In this document: positions 52,958-61,973 of the stretch, one piece after another
Layout: every line of letters begins with the position of its first letter
Numbering within the stretch: the first letter of the stretch is position 1
NCBI GenBank assembly: GCA_020850535.1
Contig: JADZEM010000187.1
Location: 62,001-126,000, forward strand
DNA length: 64,000 nucleotides
From: Chloroflexota bacterium
Lineage (GTDB): Bacteria > Chloroflexota > UBA6077 > JACCZL01
Direction: 5' to 3'
Notes under the pieces: model-generated
The model's input: the letters and a program-made list of their open reading frames with translations, nothing else
What the model was told of the DNA's origin: nothing
Databases searched by the model: none
Translations under genes and position numbers: made by a program

Positions 52958-53620
52958 GTGCGCCACTACTTCCTCGCCGTGTTCGCCGTAATGGTCGTCT
53001 TCCTCGCGCTCTTTCTGGGCGGCGAGGTGCTCGGCATCCCGATCCTCGAAGATCCGCTGCCCTGGCTCCAGCAGGCCGGCTGGTGGGCTGGCGTGGTCGG
53101 CATCTCGCTGTTGGCCGCCGACGTGGTGCTGCCGGTGCCCTCCAATATCGTGATGATCGCCCACGGGGCGCTGTTCGGCGTGCTCGTGGGCACGGCGCTC
53201 TCGCTGCTCGGGAGCATGCTGGCCGCCGTCGCGGCGTTCTTCATCGGGCGGCGGGGCGGACGCCTGTTGGCGCTGGCCGTCCCGGCCGACGAGCGTGCGC
53301 ACGCCGACGCCGTGCTCGCGCGCTGGGGGCTGCTGGCGATTGTCGTCAGCCGGCCGCTGCCACTGCTGGCCGAGACGATCCTGGTGCTCGCGGGCGCCTC
53401 GGCGATGCCGTGGCGCACGGCGATGCTCGCCACGTTTCTCGGCTCGATCCCGCCCTCACTGTTCTACGCCTGGGCGGGAGCGGCCTCCATCGGCTTCGAT
53501 GGCGGCGCGCTGGTGTCTGGTGGGGTCATCCTGCTGGCGGCGCTGACCGGGCTGACGCTCAAGCAGTTGGAGCGGTCGCGCATCAAGCCGGTCGAGGAGG
53601 CCGGACCGGCCACCACCTGA
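52958..53620 (+). CDS. DedA/VTT-domain membrane protein
   Basis: 220 aa, about six hydrophobic segments. VVLPVPSNIVMIAHGALFG, a short glycine/arginine block (FFIGRRGGRLLALAV) and a proline-rich SRPLPLLAETILVLAGAS are the conserved reentrant regions of the VTT/SNARE-associated family, known for lipid scrambling or undecaprenyl-phosphate flipping. GTG start at 52958 after GGAGG. It stands alone and has no same-strand partner. Confidence 0.88.
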   Translation: MRHYFLAVFAVMVVFLALFLGGEVLGIPILEDPLPWLQQAGWWAGVVGISLLAADVVLPVPSNIVMIAHGALFGVLVGTALSLLGSMLAAVAAFFIGRRGGRLLALAVPADERAHADAVLARWGLLAIVVSRPLPLLAETILVLAGASAMPWRTAMLATFLGSIPPSLFYAWAGAASIGFDGGALVSGGVILLAALTGLTLKQLERSRIKPVEEAGPATT

Positions 53621-53705
53621 GCGTCGGCAGGCTCGGCGCGACCGCGACCCGAGCGGCGCGCGCGTTCCGCTGACGGGAGGATCAGCGCGCCGTGGCGCGC
53701 GCCAG

Positions 53706-54848
53706 CTAGCGGCCGGGCGCCAGGTGGACCGCGCTTCGGTCCAGGTCCGCGAGCGTTGGCCGGCCGATCAGGGCCAATGTCCGGTCGATCTCGGCCTGGA
53801 GGATGGCGATGGCGCGCTCTGCCCCCGGCTGCCCGGCCGCCGAAACGGCGTAGTTGAACGCCTTCCCCATCATGCAGGCCGTCGCGCCGAGCGCCAGAGC
53901 CTTGACCACGTCGGTCCCGCGGCGGATGCCGCCGTCCAGGATCACCTCAGCCCGGCCCTGCACGGCGTCCACGATCTCCGGCAACACCGAGATCGGCGAC
54001 GGGACCGAGTCAAGCTGCCGTCCGCCGTGGTTGGACACGATCACAGCATCCAGTCCATGCTCGACGGCCAGTCGGGCATCCTCCGCGTCGAGCACGCCCT
54101 TGATCGCGAGCGGGCCAGACCACACCGAGCGGAACCATGCGAGGTCGCTCCAGGTGATCGACGGGCTGAACTGGCGGGTGGTGTAGCCGGCCAGCGAGAC
54201 GGCGTCCTGCTCGACGCCGGCCGTCCCCACGAAGTTGCCGAACGTCGGGCGCGGATGGGTGAGCAGCCCCTTGAGCCAGGACAGGCGCGGCAGCGTGTCC
54301 AGCACGTTGCCCGGCGTGATGCGCGGCGGCAGCGTCAGCCCGTTGCGAACATCCTTCTCGCGATGGCCGAGCACGGGCGTGTCCACCGTGATCACCAGGG
54401 CGGAGTAGCCGGCCGCCTGCGCCCGCTCGATCAGCCCCTGCACGATGGCGCGATCCCGCCAGACATACAACTGGAACCAGCGCGGCCCCGACGAGGCCGC
54501 CGCCACTTCCTCCAGCGAGTTGATCGACATCGTGCTGAGCGTGAAGATGACGCCGGCCTTCGCAGCCGCGCGGGCCGCCGCGATCTCGGCGTTCGGCCAG
54601 AAGACGCCGGTAAACCCGGTCGGCGCGAGGATCAGCGGCGACGAGATGCGCTGGCCGAGAACGGTCGTCGCCTGGTCCCGCGCGCTCACGTCGATCAGGA
54701 CGCGCGGGCGAAACGTGTACCGCGCAAAGTCGGCCTGATTCGCACGAAGGGTGCGCTCGTCGTCGGAGCCGCCGTCGATGTAGTCGAAAAGGGCGCGAGG
54801 GAGTCGCCGCCGCGCCGCCGCTCGAAAGTCGTCAATATTCACAAACAT
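53706..54848 (-). CDS. FMN-dependent alpha-hydroxy-acid oxidase/dehydrogenase
   Basis: 380 aa TIM-barrel enzyme. RPRVLIDVSARD, the FMN region LAPTGFTGVFWPNAEIA, ALVITVDTPVLGHREKDVRN and the catalytic His-Arg of VSNHGGRQLD match lactate oxidase/glycolate oxidase. It oxidises an L-2-hydroxy acid. The ATG at 54848 lies 9 bases after AGGAG; the TTG two codons upstream (54854) is less well spaced. It diverges from the HMG-CoA lyase gene. Confidence 0.95.
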   Translation of the reverse strand: MFVNIDDFRAAARRRLPRALFDYIDGGSDDERTLRANQADFARYTFRPRVLIDVSARDQATTVLGQRISSPLILAPTGFTGVFWPNAEIAAARAAAKAGVIFTLSTMSINSLEEVAAASSGPRWFQLYVWRDRAIVQGLIERAQAAGYSALVITVDTPVLGHREKDVRNGLTLPPRITPGNVLDTLPRLSWLKGLLTHPRPTFGNFVGTAGVEQDAVSLAGYTTRQFSPSITWSDLAWFRSVWSGPLAIKGVLDAEDARLAVEHGLDAVIVSNHGGRQLDSVPSPISVLPEIVDAVQGRAEVILDGGIRRGTDVVKALALGATACMMGKAFNYAVSAAGQPGAERAIAILQAEIDRTLALIGRPTLADLDRSAVHLAPGR

Positions 54849-55040
54849 CGGCAACTACTCCTGACGGCGGCGTTGCGCGGCACGGTGACGCCGCGCGGCA
54901 GAGCGCCCCTGGATCACAAAGCGTAGCATCTCGGCCCGCCGCTGGCGCTCGTGGCCGCTCGCCCAACCGCGCCGCGGGCGCGCGCGCCGCGCCTCGCTAC
55001 AATCCTGGATACATCCACGTTCCGACGGCGAGGTCACGCT

Positions 55041-55955
55041 ATGAGCCTGCCAGCCCAGGTCACGATGCGCGAAGTCGGCACCCGTGACGGTATCCAGAGT
55101 CTTGGGGCGTTCGTCCCCACCGAGCACAAGATCGAGATGGCGAACCTGCTCGCCAGAACCGGACTGAGCCGCATCGAGGTCACCTCGTTCGTCAGCCCGA
55201 AGGCCGTTCCCCAGATGGCCGACGCCGAGCAGGTGATGGCCGGCCTGGACCGTCCGCCGGGCCTCTCCTGGGAAGTCCTGGTGCCGAACGTGCGCGGCAC
55301 GGAGCGCGCCCTCCAGACCCGGCCGGACCGGCTGCTGGTGGTGCTCGCGGCCAGCGATGCGTTCAACCTCAAGAACATCCGCATGACCATCGACGACTCG
55401 CTGGCCAGCATCCACGAGATCATCCCGCTGGCGCGCGCGGCCGGCGTCCCGGTCATGGCGGCCATCTCGACGGCGTTCGGCTGCCCCTACTCAGGTGACG
55501 TGCCCGAGGAGCGCCTGCACGGGGTCGTCGAGCGGCTGCTGGCGGCCGGCGCCGAGGAGATCAGCATCGCCGACACGACCGGCATGGCGAACCCGCTGCA
55601 GGTTGAGCGGACGGTCGGGAACGTCCTGCAGCGCTGGCCCGATGCCCTGTTCGGCCTGCACTTTCACAATACCCGGGGGATGGGGCTGGCGAACGTCGTC
55701 GCGGGTCTGCGTGCGGGCGTCAGCATCTACGACGCCTCCATCGGCGGCATCGGCGGCTGCCCGTTCGCCCCGAAGGCGACGGGCAACGTCAGCACCGAGG
55801 ATGTCGTCCACATGCTCCACGAGATGGGCATTCAGACTGGCATCGATCTTGATGGGCTGTTGCGATGCGCCAATCGCATGAGCGAGATCCTCGGAACCGA
55901 GCTGCCCGGGCAGGTGATGAAGGCAGGCCCACGCAGCACGCGCTACGCGGCTTGA
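55041..55955 (+). CDS. Hydroxymethylglutaryl-CoA lyase
   Basis: 304 aa. The metal-binding start TMREVGTRDGIQS, LHFHNTRGMGLANVV and the signature GGCPFAPKATGNVSTEDVV with the catalytic Cys are those of HMG-CoA lyase, which splits 3-hydroxy-3-methylglutaryl-CoA to acetyl-CoA and acetoacetate, the last step of leucine breakdown. The ATG at 55041 follows GAGGTC; the 30 in-frame residues before it lack conservation. A LivHMGF importer lies 1.7 kb downstream, fitting branched-chain amino-acid use. Confidence 0.93.
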   Translation: MSLPAQVTMREVGTRDGIQSLGAFVPTEHKIEMANLLARTGLSRIEVTSFVSPKAVPQMADAEQVMAGLDRPPGLSWEVLVPNVRGTERALQTRPDRLLVVLAASDAFNLKNIRMTIDDSLASIHEIIPLARAAGVPVMAAISTAFGCPYSGDVPEERLHGVVERLLAAGAEEISIADTTGMANPLQVERTVGNVLQRWPDALFGLHFHNTRGMGLANVVAGLRAGVSIYDASIGGIGGCPFAPKATGNVSTEDVVHMLHEMGIQTGIDLDGLLRCANRMSEILGTELPGQVMKAGPRSTRYAA

Positions 55956-56143
55956 TCGCCATCCGGACGACGCTCCATCCGCCGCGCCGCTCCGTGGCGC
56001 TGGCGGCCAGACAGAACACCACGCAGACGGTCGTGCCACCGGAGTCACCTTCCGTCGTTCTGAACATGACGGGCGCAGCCTCCGCGCGGATGCATCTCCG
56101 CGCCTTGACGCGCCCTGCCGACAGGGGGTAAACCACGCCGGCC

Positions 56144-57478
56144 ATGCGAATCCTTATCAGCCTCGTGCTCGCGGCGTTCATTCTGACGCTGCCACTGACC
56201 GTCACTGCCGCGCCGTCACAGCAGGCGACCGTCGACATCAAGACGATCGCCCTCACCAAGGCCGATCTCCAACGTGGCTTCGAGATGGTGCCCGACCGAA
56301 CCGTCTCCGAAGAGCGGCCGGATGGGGTCGCTGTCTACGACGTCACCTTCTCCCGCGAGCGCACCCCGGAGAACCTGTCGAGCGGCCCGTTCGAGATTCG
56401 GAGCGGCGTCGCCCGCACGGCGCAAACCGAGGACGCCGTCCTGCAGCTTGAGAGTACCAAGGAAGCGTTCCTGGGCGAAGGCTGGGCCGAGGTCGGCGTG
56501 CCGGCCCTGGGCGACGAAGCGCTCGGTCTCTCGCAAACCACCGACGGCGAGGGCGGCAAGATCGCCCACTTCGCCTACCTGTTCCGCAAGGGCTCGTACA
56601 TCATCATGATCGGCGTGCGTGGCCGGCCCGAGGCCGTGAAGCTGAACGACGCCGTCGGGCTGGCCATCGTCGTGTCAGGGCGGCTCGACAAGGCGCTCGG
56701 CGCGGCCGGCCCGGCCTCGGCCGGCGCCCCGACCACCGGAAGCACGGGCCGCCCAGGCCCTGGCGAGCGGGCAAAGGTCGTTGGCGCGGACGGCGGCTCC
56801 GTCAACATGCGATCCGAGCCATCCACCAGTGCGGCAGTTGTCACGCAGGTGGCCGAGGGCACCGTTCTCGACGTGATCGGGCCGAACCGTGACGCCGAGG
56901 GGCGCACCTGGCGCAACGTGCGCACCGGGACGCAGTCTGGCTGGATCGCCTCGAACTTCCTGGAGACGGTGGCCGCGCCGCCGCCGCCAGCAGCACCCTC
57001 GCCGACGCCGGTCCCGCCCGTATCAGCACCAGCAGGTCAGCCCGCGGGCGCCGATCCGGCGGCCACGCCGTCCAGCACCGAGCCGGCCGCTCCCGCTGAG
57101 GCCGCGCCGACCGCGTCGCCAACGGCCTCGCCGGCGGCCGCGAACCCGCAGAACGACCTGACGTTTAAGGGGTCCGGCGCGGGCCTGAGCATCGAAGCGA
57201 CGATGCTCAGCAAGAACCTGTCTGGCGGCCAGCAACAGGTCAAGGTCAAGGTGACCCGCAACGGCGGGCCGGTCTCTGGCGCGTTCGTCAACGTCACGGC
57301 CCGGCTCGATGCGAGGCGCTACCGCTCGCTCAAGCTGGACCGCACCAACGACGACGGCTTCACCGAGGTCACCTGGGACATGGCCGGCCCGGCCGGCGAC
57401 TACGAGCTGATCGTCGAGGCCAGCGAGACCGAGGGCGGACCAGCGGCCACCGCGAAGAGCACGTTCCGCTGGAAGTAG
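56144..57478 (+). CDS. Secreted SH3-domain protein
   Basis: 444 aa. A signal peptide (ISLVLAAFILTLPLTVTAA) ends near residue 23. An unrecognised domain (about 25-180) is followed by a bacterial SH3 domain (about 210-275: VNMRSEPSTSAAVVTQV, GWIASNFLE), a Pro/Ala/Thr linker and a C-terminal beta-sandwich-like domain (about 350-444: GAFVNVTARLDARRY). It probably acts in the envelope; no enzyme motif. ATG 56144 after AGGGGG. A GC hairpin at 57488 follows. Confidence 0.83.
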   Translation: MRILISLVLAAFILTLPLTVTAAPSQQATVDIKTIALTKADLQRGFEMVPDRTVSEERPDGVAVYDVTFSRERTPENLSSGPFEIRSGVARTAQTEDAVLQLESTKEAFLGEGWAEVGVPALGDEALGLSQTTDGEGGKIAHFAYLFRKGSYIIMIGVRGRPEAVKLNDAVGLAIVVSGRLDKALGAAGPASAGAPTTGSTGRPGPGERAKVVGADGGSVNMRSEPSTSAAVVTQVAEGTVLDVIGPNRDAEGRTWRNVRTGTQSGWIASNFLETVAAPPPPAAPSPTPVPPVSAPAGQPAGADPAATPSSTEPAAPAEAAPTASPTASPAAANPQNDLTFKGSGAGLSIEATMLSKNLSGGQQQVKVKVTRNGGPVSGAFVNVTARLDARRYRSLKLDRTNDDGFTEVTWDMAGPAGDYELIVEASETEGGPAATAKSTFRWK

Positions 57479-57487
57479 CCCCGTAGC

Positions 57488-57506
57488 GCGGGAGCGCGGC
57501 TCCCGC
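57488..57506 (+). terminator. Hairpin after the SH3 gene
   Basis: GCGGGAGC-GCG-GCTCCCGC followed by CCCC, 10 bases after the stop. Perfect 8-bp stem; no T run. Confidence 0.5.
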
Positions 57507-57654
57507 CCCCGACATCAGGCGGCCCTCACCCTGGCCCTCGCGCAGATGGCTGGCGTGGGGGCCGCCGCGTTGGCGCATCACCCGTCGTGCCGAGATGACT
57601 TTCCAGGCAGCCACCCGCACAGTTTGGGTTCAACACATCTGTGCGTCTCAGGGG

Positions 57655-57683
57655 TTGCAATCTGCCGCCCGAATGCGTACTCT
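57655..57683 (+). promoter_or_regulatory. Candidate promoter of the liv operon
   Basis: TTGCAA (57655-57660), 17 bases, TACTCT (57678-57683), 49 bases before the LivH start. Both boxes deviate from consensus, so this is tentative. Confidence 0.4.
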
Positions 57684-57731
57684 ACGGGAACCTCGGACCC
57701 CCGCAGCGCACGCTTCCTCGGGAGTCAGTCT

Positions 57732-58691
57732 TTGTCGCCTGTAGAAACGGTCATTCAGATCCTGCTGATCGGCCTCGCGAACGGCTCGATCATCGCCCTG
57801 ATCGCGCTCGGGTACACCCTCGTCTACGGCATCATCGAGCTGATCAACTTCGCACACGGCGACGTCTACATGATTGGCACGATGCTCGCCCTCACGCTGC
57901 TCACCTGGGTGCCGACGATGATGGGCGTGCGGCGGGTCTCGTTGCTGCCGGTCCCAACCATCATTCTGCTGGTCATCGGCGCGCTGCTCTTGGCGATGAT
58001 CGGCTGCGCGCTGCTGAACATGATCGTCGAGCGGCTGGCCTACCGGCCGTTGCGGCGCGCGCCGCGCCTCGCGCCGCTGATCTCGGCCATCGGCGTGTCG
58101 TTCATCCTGGTGAATGTCGGCCTGCTCTGGAAGGGTCCGTCGCCGGTAGACTTCCCCTCGCCGCACCCTATCCTGGAGCTTGACCTCCTGCAACTGGCCG
58201 GCCTCAACACGCTGGTCTTCTTCAAGGTCAAGGATCTCGGCGTGATGCTGCTGGCGATCCCGCTGATGGTCGGCCTGAGCCTGTTCGTGAATCGCACGCG
58301 GCTCGGCAAGGCGATGCGCGCCACGGCCCAGGACCGCGATGCCGCCGCGATGATGGGCATCAACATCAACCAGACGATTGCCCTGACGTTCCTGCTTGGC
58401 GGCGCGCTGGCGGGCGCGGCCGGTCTGATCAACGGTACGTACAACAATACCGCCGTGTATCTCCAGGGCTTTCGCGGCGGTCTGATGGCGTTCACCGCAG
58501 CGGTGCTCGGCGGGATCGGCAATCTGTACGGCGCGTTCCTCGGCGGTCTGATGATCGGGATTGTCGCAGCCACCTCAGACTTCATGTTCGACCCGCGCTG
58601 GACGCAGGCGATTGTCTTCGGGATGCTGGTGCTGACGCTGGTCTTCAAGCCGAACGGTCTGCTCGGCGAATCGTCCACCGAGCGAGCCTGA
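57732..58691 (+). CDS. livH: Branched-chain amino-acid ABC permease LivH
   Basis: 319 aa. The N-terminal IQILLIGLANGSIIALIALG and the central GRLAYRPLRRAPRLAPLISAIG-like region identify LivH. It forms the inner-membrane channel with LivM. The TTG at 57732 follows GGGAG by 7 bases; the longer in-frame start at 57546 would add 62 residues lacking homology. It opens an operon of four genes, livHMGF; no LivJ/LivK binding protein is near. Confidence 0.92.
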   Translation: MSPVETVIQILLIGLANGSIIALIALGYTLVYGIIELINFAHGDVYMIGTMLALTLLTWVPTMMGVRRVSLLPVPTIILLVIGALLLAMIGCALLNMIVERLAYRPLRRAPRLAPLISAIGVSFILVNVGLLWKGPSPVDFPSPHPILELDLLQLAGLNTLVFFKVKDLGVMLLAIPLMVGLSLFVNRTRLGKAMRATAQDRDAAAMMGININQTIALTFLLGGALAGAAGLINGTYNNTAVYLQGFRGGLMAFTAAVLGGIGNLYGAFLGGLMIGIVAATSDFMFDPRWTQAIVFGMLVLTLVFKPNGLLGESSTERA

Positions 58692-58693
58692 CG

Positions 58694-59887
58694 ATGGCCG
58701 AGCAGGGCACGCAGACCCCGCGCGCCACCGCGCCGGCCACGGCCGTGGCCGGCGCGGTGGCGGTTGAGACCGATGCGCCGCGGGCGCGTGGACTGTTCGG
58801 CCTGGACGAGCACATCCGTAACCGCGCGCTGTTCGGCATCTTCGTCGCCTTCATCGTGCTGTACCCGCTGATCGACCGGGGGCTGGGGATCGGGCGCATG
58901 GGCAGCATGAACCCGATCCTGATTTTCACGCTGCTGGCCCTCGGCCTCAACATCGTCGTCGGGCTGGCCGGCCTCCTTGACCTGGGCTACGTGGCGTTCT
59001 TCGCCATCGGCGGCTACACCGTCGCCTTCCTGACGGCCCCGCAGAGTCCGCTGGTTCAGGCGGGGTACGCCACCAGTTTCTGGGTGGCGTTGCCGCTGTC
59101 GTTCATCGTCTCCGCCGTATTCGGATTGATTCTCGGCGCACCGACGCTGCGCCTGCGGGGCGACTATCTCGCCATCGTGACGCTGGCCTTCGGCGAGATC
59201 GTGCCGAACGCCTTCCGGAATCTGGAAGGCCTGACCAACGGCAACAAGGGCATGAACCCCATCGGCCGCCCGACGTTCGGCAGCCTCGAGCTGCTGGCCT
59301 CGGATCAGGTGCCGTGGTACTACCTGATCCTGGCCGTCTCGGTCGTCTCGATCTTCGTGATCGTGCGGCTGCGGGACTCCCGACTCGGACGGGCCTGGGT
59401 CGCCATGCGCGAGGACGAGATCGCGGCCTCGGCCATGGGGATCGACCTCGTCCGCACCAAGCTGCTGGCGTTCGCGCTCGGTGCGTCGTTCTCGGGTTTC
59501 GGCGGGGCGCTCTACGCCTCGATGCTCCAGTTCATCGGCCCCGACCAGTTCGACTTCAGCATCTCGATCATCCTGCTGGCGATGGTGATCATGGGCGGCA
59601 TCGGGAACGTCTGGGGCGTCATGTTCGGCGGCATCGTCCTGGGCATCTTCAACTTCATCCTGGTGGACAGCGTCCGGCCGGCCATGCAGACCTTGAGCCG
59701 GGCGCTGAGCATGCCGATCCTCGCGCAGATCGACATCGCCAATGCCAAGCTGATGATCTTCGGGCTGGCCCTGGTGCTGATGATGCTGCTGCGGCCCGAG
59801 GGCATCTTCCCGAGCGCCCAGCGCAAGCAGGAGATGCGGCGCGGTCGGGCCCGGCCGGGCCTCGGCACGAACGGCAACGGAGCGTAG
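58694..59887 (+). CDS. livM: Branched-chain amino-acid ABC permease LivM
   Basis: 397 aa. LALGLNIVVGLAGLLDLGYV, LRLRGDYLAIVTLAFGEI and RLGRAWVAMREDEIAASAMG are LivM hallmarks. It has an extended N-terminal Ala/Thr-rich segment of about 40 residues before the first membrane helix. It starts 2 bases after livH, so the two are coupled. Confidence 0.95.
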   Translation: MAEQGTQTPRATAPATAVAGAVAVETDAPRARGLFGLDEHIRNRALFGIFVAFIVLYPLIDRGLGIGRMGSMNPILIFTLLALGLNIVVGLAGLLDLGYVAFFAIGGYTVAFLTAPQSPLVQAGYATSFWVALPLSFIVSAVFGLILGAPTLRLRGDYLAIVTLAFGEIVPNAFRNLEGLTNGNKGMNPIGRPTFGSLELLASDQVPWYYLILAVSVVSIFVIVRLRDSRLGRAWVAMREDEIAASAMGIDLVRTKLLAFALGASFSGFGGALYASMLQFIGPDQFDFSISIILLAMVIMGGIGNVWGVMFGGIVLGIFNFILVDSVRPAMQTLSRALSMPILAQIDIANAKLMIFGLALVLMMLLRPEGIFPSAQRKQEMRRGRARPGLGTNGNGA

Positions 59888-59895
59888 GGGGCAGC

Positions 59896-60672
59896 ATGGC
59901 GAACACGCTGCTGACCGCGGCGAAGGTCACCAAGCGCTTCGGCGGCCTCGTCGCCGTCAACGAGGTGGACTTCAGCATTGAGGAAGGCGCCATCGTCAGC
60001 CTGATCGGCCCGAACGGGGCCGGCAAGACGACCTTCTTCAACATGATCGCCGGCCTCTACGACGTGACCTCCGGCGAGATCCAGTTCCGGGGCAAGCGGC
60101 TCGACACCGCCAGCCCGCACCAGATCACCACGCTAGGCATCGCACGGACGTTCCAGAACATCCGCCTGTTCGCCACCATGAGCGCGCTCGACAATGTGCT
60201 GGTCGGTATGCACGCGCGCTTGAAGGCCGGCGTCATCGGGAGCGTGCTGCGCCTCCCCAGCGTGGTAGCGGAGGAACGGCACGCCCGCGAACAGGCGCAT
60301 CACCTGCTCGAGTTTGTCGGTCTGGACGGCACCGCCGACACCTGGGCCAGGAACCTGCCCTACGGCGATCAGCGCCGCCTGGAGATCGCGCGGGCGCTGG
60401 CGACCCAGCCGACTTTGCTGCTGCTCGACGAGCCGTCCGCCGGCATGAACCCACAGGAGCGCAATTCGCTGACCGACCTGATCCGCCGCCTGCGCGTCGA
60501 GCTGGGCCTGACGGTCTTCCTGATCGAGCACCATATGGGGCTGGTGATGGGCATCTCTGACCGCGTCACGGTGCTGGATCACGGGACGAAAATCGCCGAA
60601 GGGACGCCGCACGAGGTTCAGCGCGACCCCCGCGTGATCGAGGCGTACCTCGGTCGTGCGGCGACGGCCTGA
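59896..60672 (+). CDS. livG: Branched-chain amino-acid ABC ATPase LivG
   Basis: 258 aa. Walker A GPNGAGKT, Q-loop, LPYGDQRRLEIARAL (signature, with Pro for the usual Ser) and Walker B LLLLDEPSAG are intact, and the C-terminal LivG-specific extension is present (EVQRDPRVIEAYLG). ATG 59896, 8 bases after the livM stop. It powers the LivHM channel. Confidence 0.95.
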   Translation: MANTLLTAAKVTKRFGGLVAVNEVDFSIEEGAIVSLIGPNGAGKTTFFNMIAGLYDVTSGEIQFRGKRLDTASPHQITTLGIARTFQNIRLFATMSALDNVLVGMHARLKAGVIGSVLRLPSVVAEERHAREQAHHLLEFVGLDGTADTWARNLPYGDQRRLEIARALATQPTLLLLDEPSAGMNPQERNSLTDLIRRLRVELGLTVFLIEHHMGLVMGISDRVTVLDHGTKIAEGTPHEVQRDPRVIEAYLGRAATA

Positions 60673-60712
60673 GCCGGTGACCTCCCAGACCATCCGCGTG
60701 GTGAGCGAGTAG

Positions 60713-61426
60713 ATGGCAACGCTTGAGCTTCAGAACATCCACACGTTCTACGGCAACATCCACGCGCTTCAAGGGATCACCATCGACGTCAAGGATGGCG
60801 AGATCGTCACGCTGATCGGGGCGAACGGCGCGGGCAAGAGCACCACGCTCCGCACCATCTCCGGCATCCTCCAGCCCCGCGAAGGCGTGGTCAAGCTTGA
60901 CGGTCAGTCGATCAATGGCCTGCCGCCGCACGAGATCGTGGAGAAGGGTGTCTGCCAGGTGCCCGAGGGTCGCCGCATCTTCTCCCGGATGACGGTCCGC
61001 GAGAACCTGGAGATGGGCGCGTTCATCCGCAAGGACAAGGCCGGCATCAAGAGTGACCTGGACCGCATCCTCCAGCTCTTCCCGCGACTTGCCGAGCGCA
61101 TCGGGCAGAAGGGCGGCACGCTCTCCGGCGGCGAGCAGCAGATGCTGGCCATCGGGCGGGCCTTGATGTCGCGGCCGAAGATCCTGCTGCTGGATGAGCC
61201 GTCGATGGGCCTCGCGCCGATCCTCGTCGAGACGATCTTCGACACGGTCCAGGAGATCAATGCCCAGGGCGTCACGGTGCTGCTGGTGGAGCAGAACGCC
61301 GTGATGGCGCTGCAGATCGCGCACCGGGGCTACGTGCTGGAGACGGGGACCATCGTGCTGGCGGACAGCGCCGAGAGCCTGCGCCAGAACGAGACGGTTC
61401 AGAAGGCGTACCTCGGCATCGAGTAG
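60713..61426 (+). CDS. livF: Branched-chain amino-acid ABC ATPase LivF
   Basis: 237 aa. NIHTFYGNIHALQGI at the start, Walker A GANGAGKS, signature LSGGEQQM, Walker B LLLDEPSMG and the LivF ending EAYLG-like (KAYLGIE). It completes the importer. It is separated from livG by 40 bases and converges with the chimeric toxin ORF. Confidence 0.95.
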   Translation: MATLELQNIHTFYGNIHALQGITIDVKDGEIVTLIGANGAGKSTTLRTISGILQPREGVVKLDGQSINGLPPHEIVEKGVCQVPEGRRIFSRMTVRENLEMGAFIRKDKAGIKSDLDRILQLFPRLAERIGQKGGTLSGGEQQMLAIGRALMSRPKILLLDEPSMGLAPILVETIFDTVQEINAQGVTVLLVEQNAVMALQIAHRGYVLETGTIVLADSAESLRQNETVQKAYLGIE

Positions 61427-61438
61427 CGGCCGACGGTC

Positions 61439-61897
61439 CTACGGCACCGCAATCGTCAACCCATCACCTACGAATCGGCGAACGTGCCGGTCATTGAACG
61501 TGAGGATCTCGGCGACTCCAGCCTGTCGTGCACACGCCACGATGGCCGCGTCGTGGACCTGTCCGCCGAGCGTTCCCTCCTCCACCGAACGGTAGAGCAG
61601 TTGCACATACCGTCCGTGACGCATCGCCACGACCACGCCATTGTTCAGGAACGTGTCCTCAATCCCGGAAAGTGCATCATGGGCGGAGAATCGGGACCGA
61701 TGCACGATCAGTTCTCGGACAGCCTCGTCCTGATACTCAGGAACGATACGTCCGAGCAACGGATAGCTTCGAAGCATCTGCGTCGCATTGCCCACGCGAA
61801 CTCGCAGCGCGCGGGCAGCACTCGGCGCTCCATCGAGGTATCCGAGGGCCGAGCGGACGTCGCGGTACGCTATGCGTGACCAGCGGACGCGAGCCAC
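61439..61897 (-). pseudogene. ParE-like toxin fused to the C-terminal part of a PIN (VapC) toxin
   Basis: 152 aa. Residues of about 1-70 follow the RelE/ParE toxin pattern (RWSRIAYRDVRSALGYLDG, LGRIVPEY, VRELIVHRSRF). At residue 71 the sequence changes to the second half of a PIN ribonuclease (FLNNGVVVAMRHGRYVQLLY, GGQVHDAAIVACARQ, ILTFNDRHVRRFVG). The first acidic residues of the PIN active site are missing and the ParE C-terminal strand is replaced, so neither toxin is complete. It is probably a deletion fusion of two neighbouring toxin-antitoxin loci. GTG start 61897. Confidence 0.7.
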
Positions 61898-61972
61898 TCG
61901 TCGACCTCCCTCATGAGATCGCGGTCGTCGACAAGGGCGACTTTCCTGGATCGTACTATGCGTGGTGCGCGG
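61870..61972 (-). pseudogene. Possible antitoxin remnant upstream of the ParE/PIN ORF
   Basis: An open stretch in another frame reads IVRSRKVALVDDRDLMREVD and ends WLASAGHA before a stop at 61870-61872. It overlaps the chimeric ORF start, as antitoxin genes often overlap their toxin genes. It has no usual start except an ATG at 61914 that would leave 14 residues. Too short for a family call; it may be a relic. Confidence 0.3.
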
Positions 61973-61973
61973 C

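Noticed and set aside
57546-57731. N-terminal 62 codons in frame with livH
   Set aside because: Not hydrophobic, no homology to LivH; a TTG with a well-spaced GGGAG begins the conserved protein at 57732.
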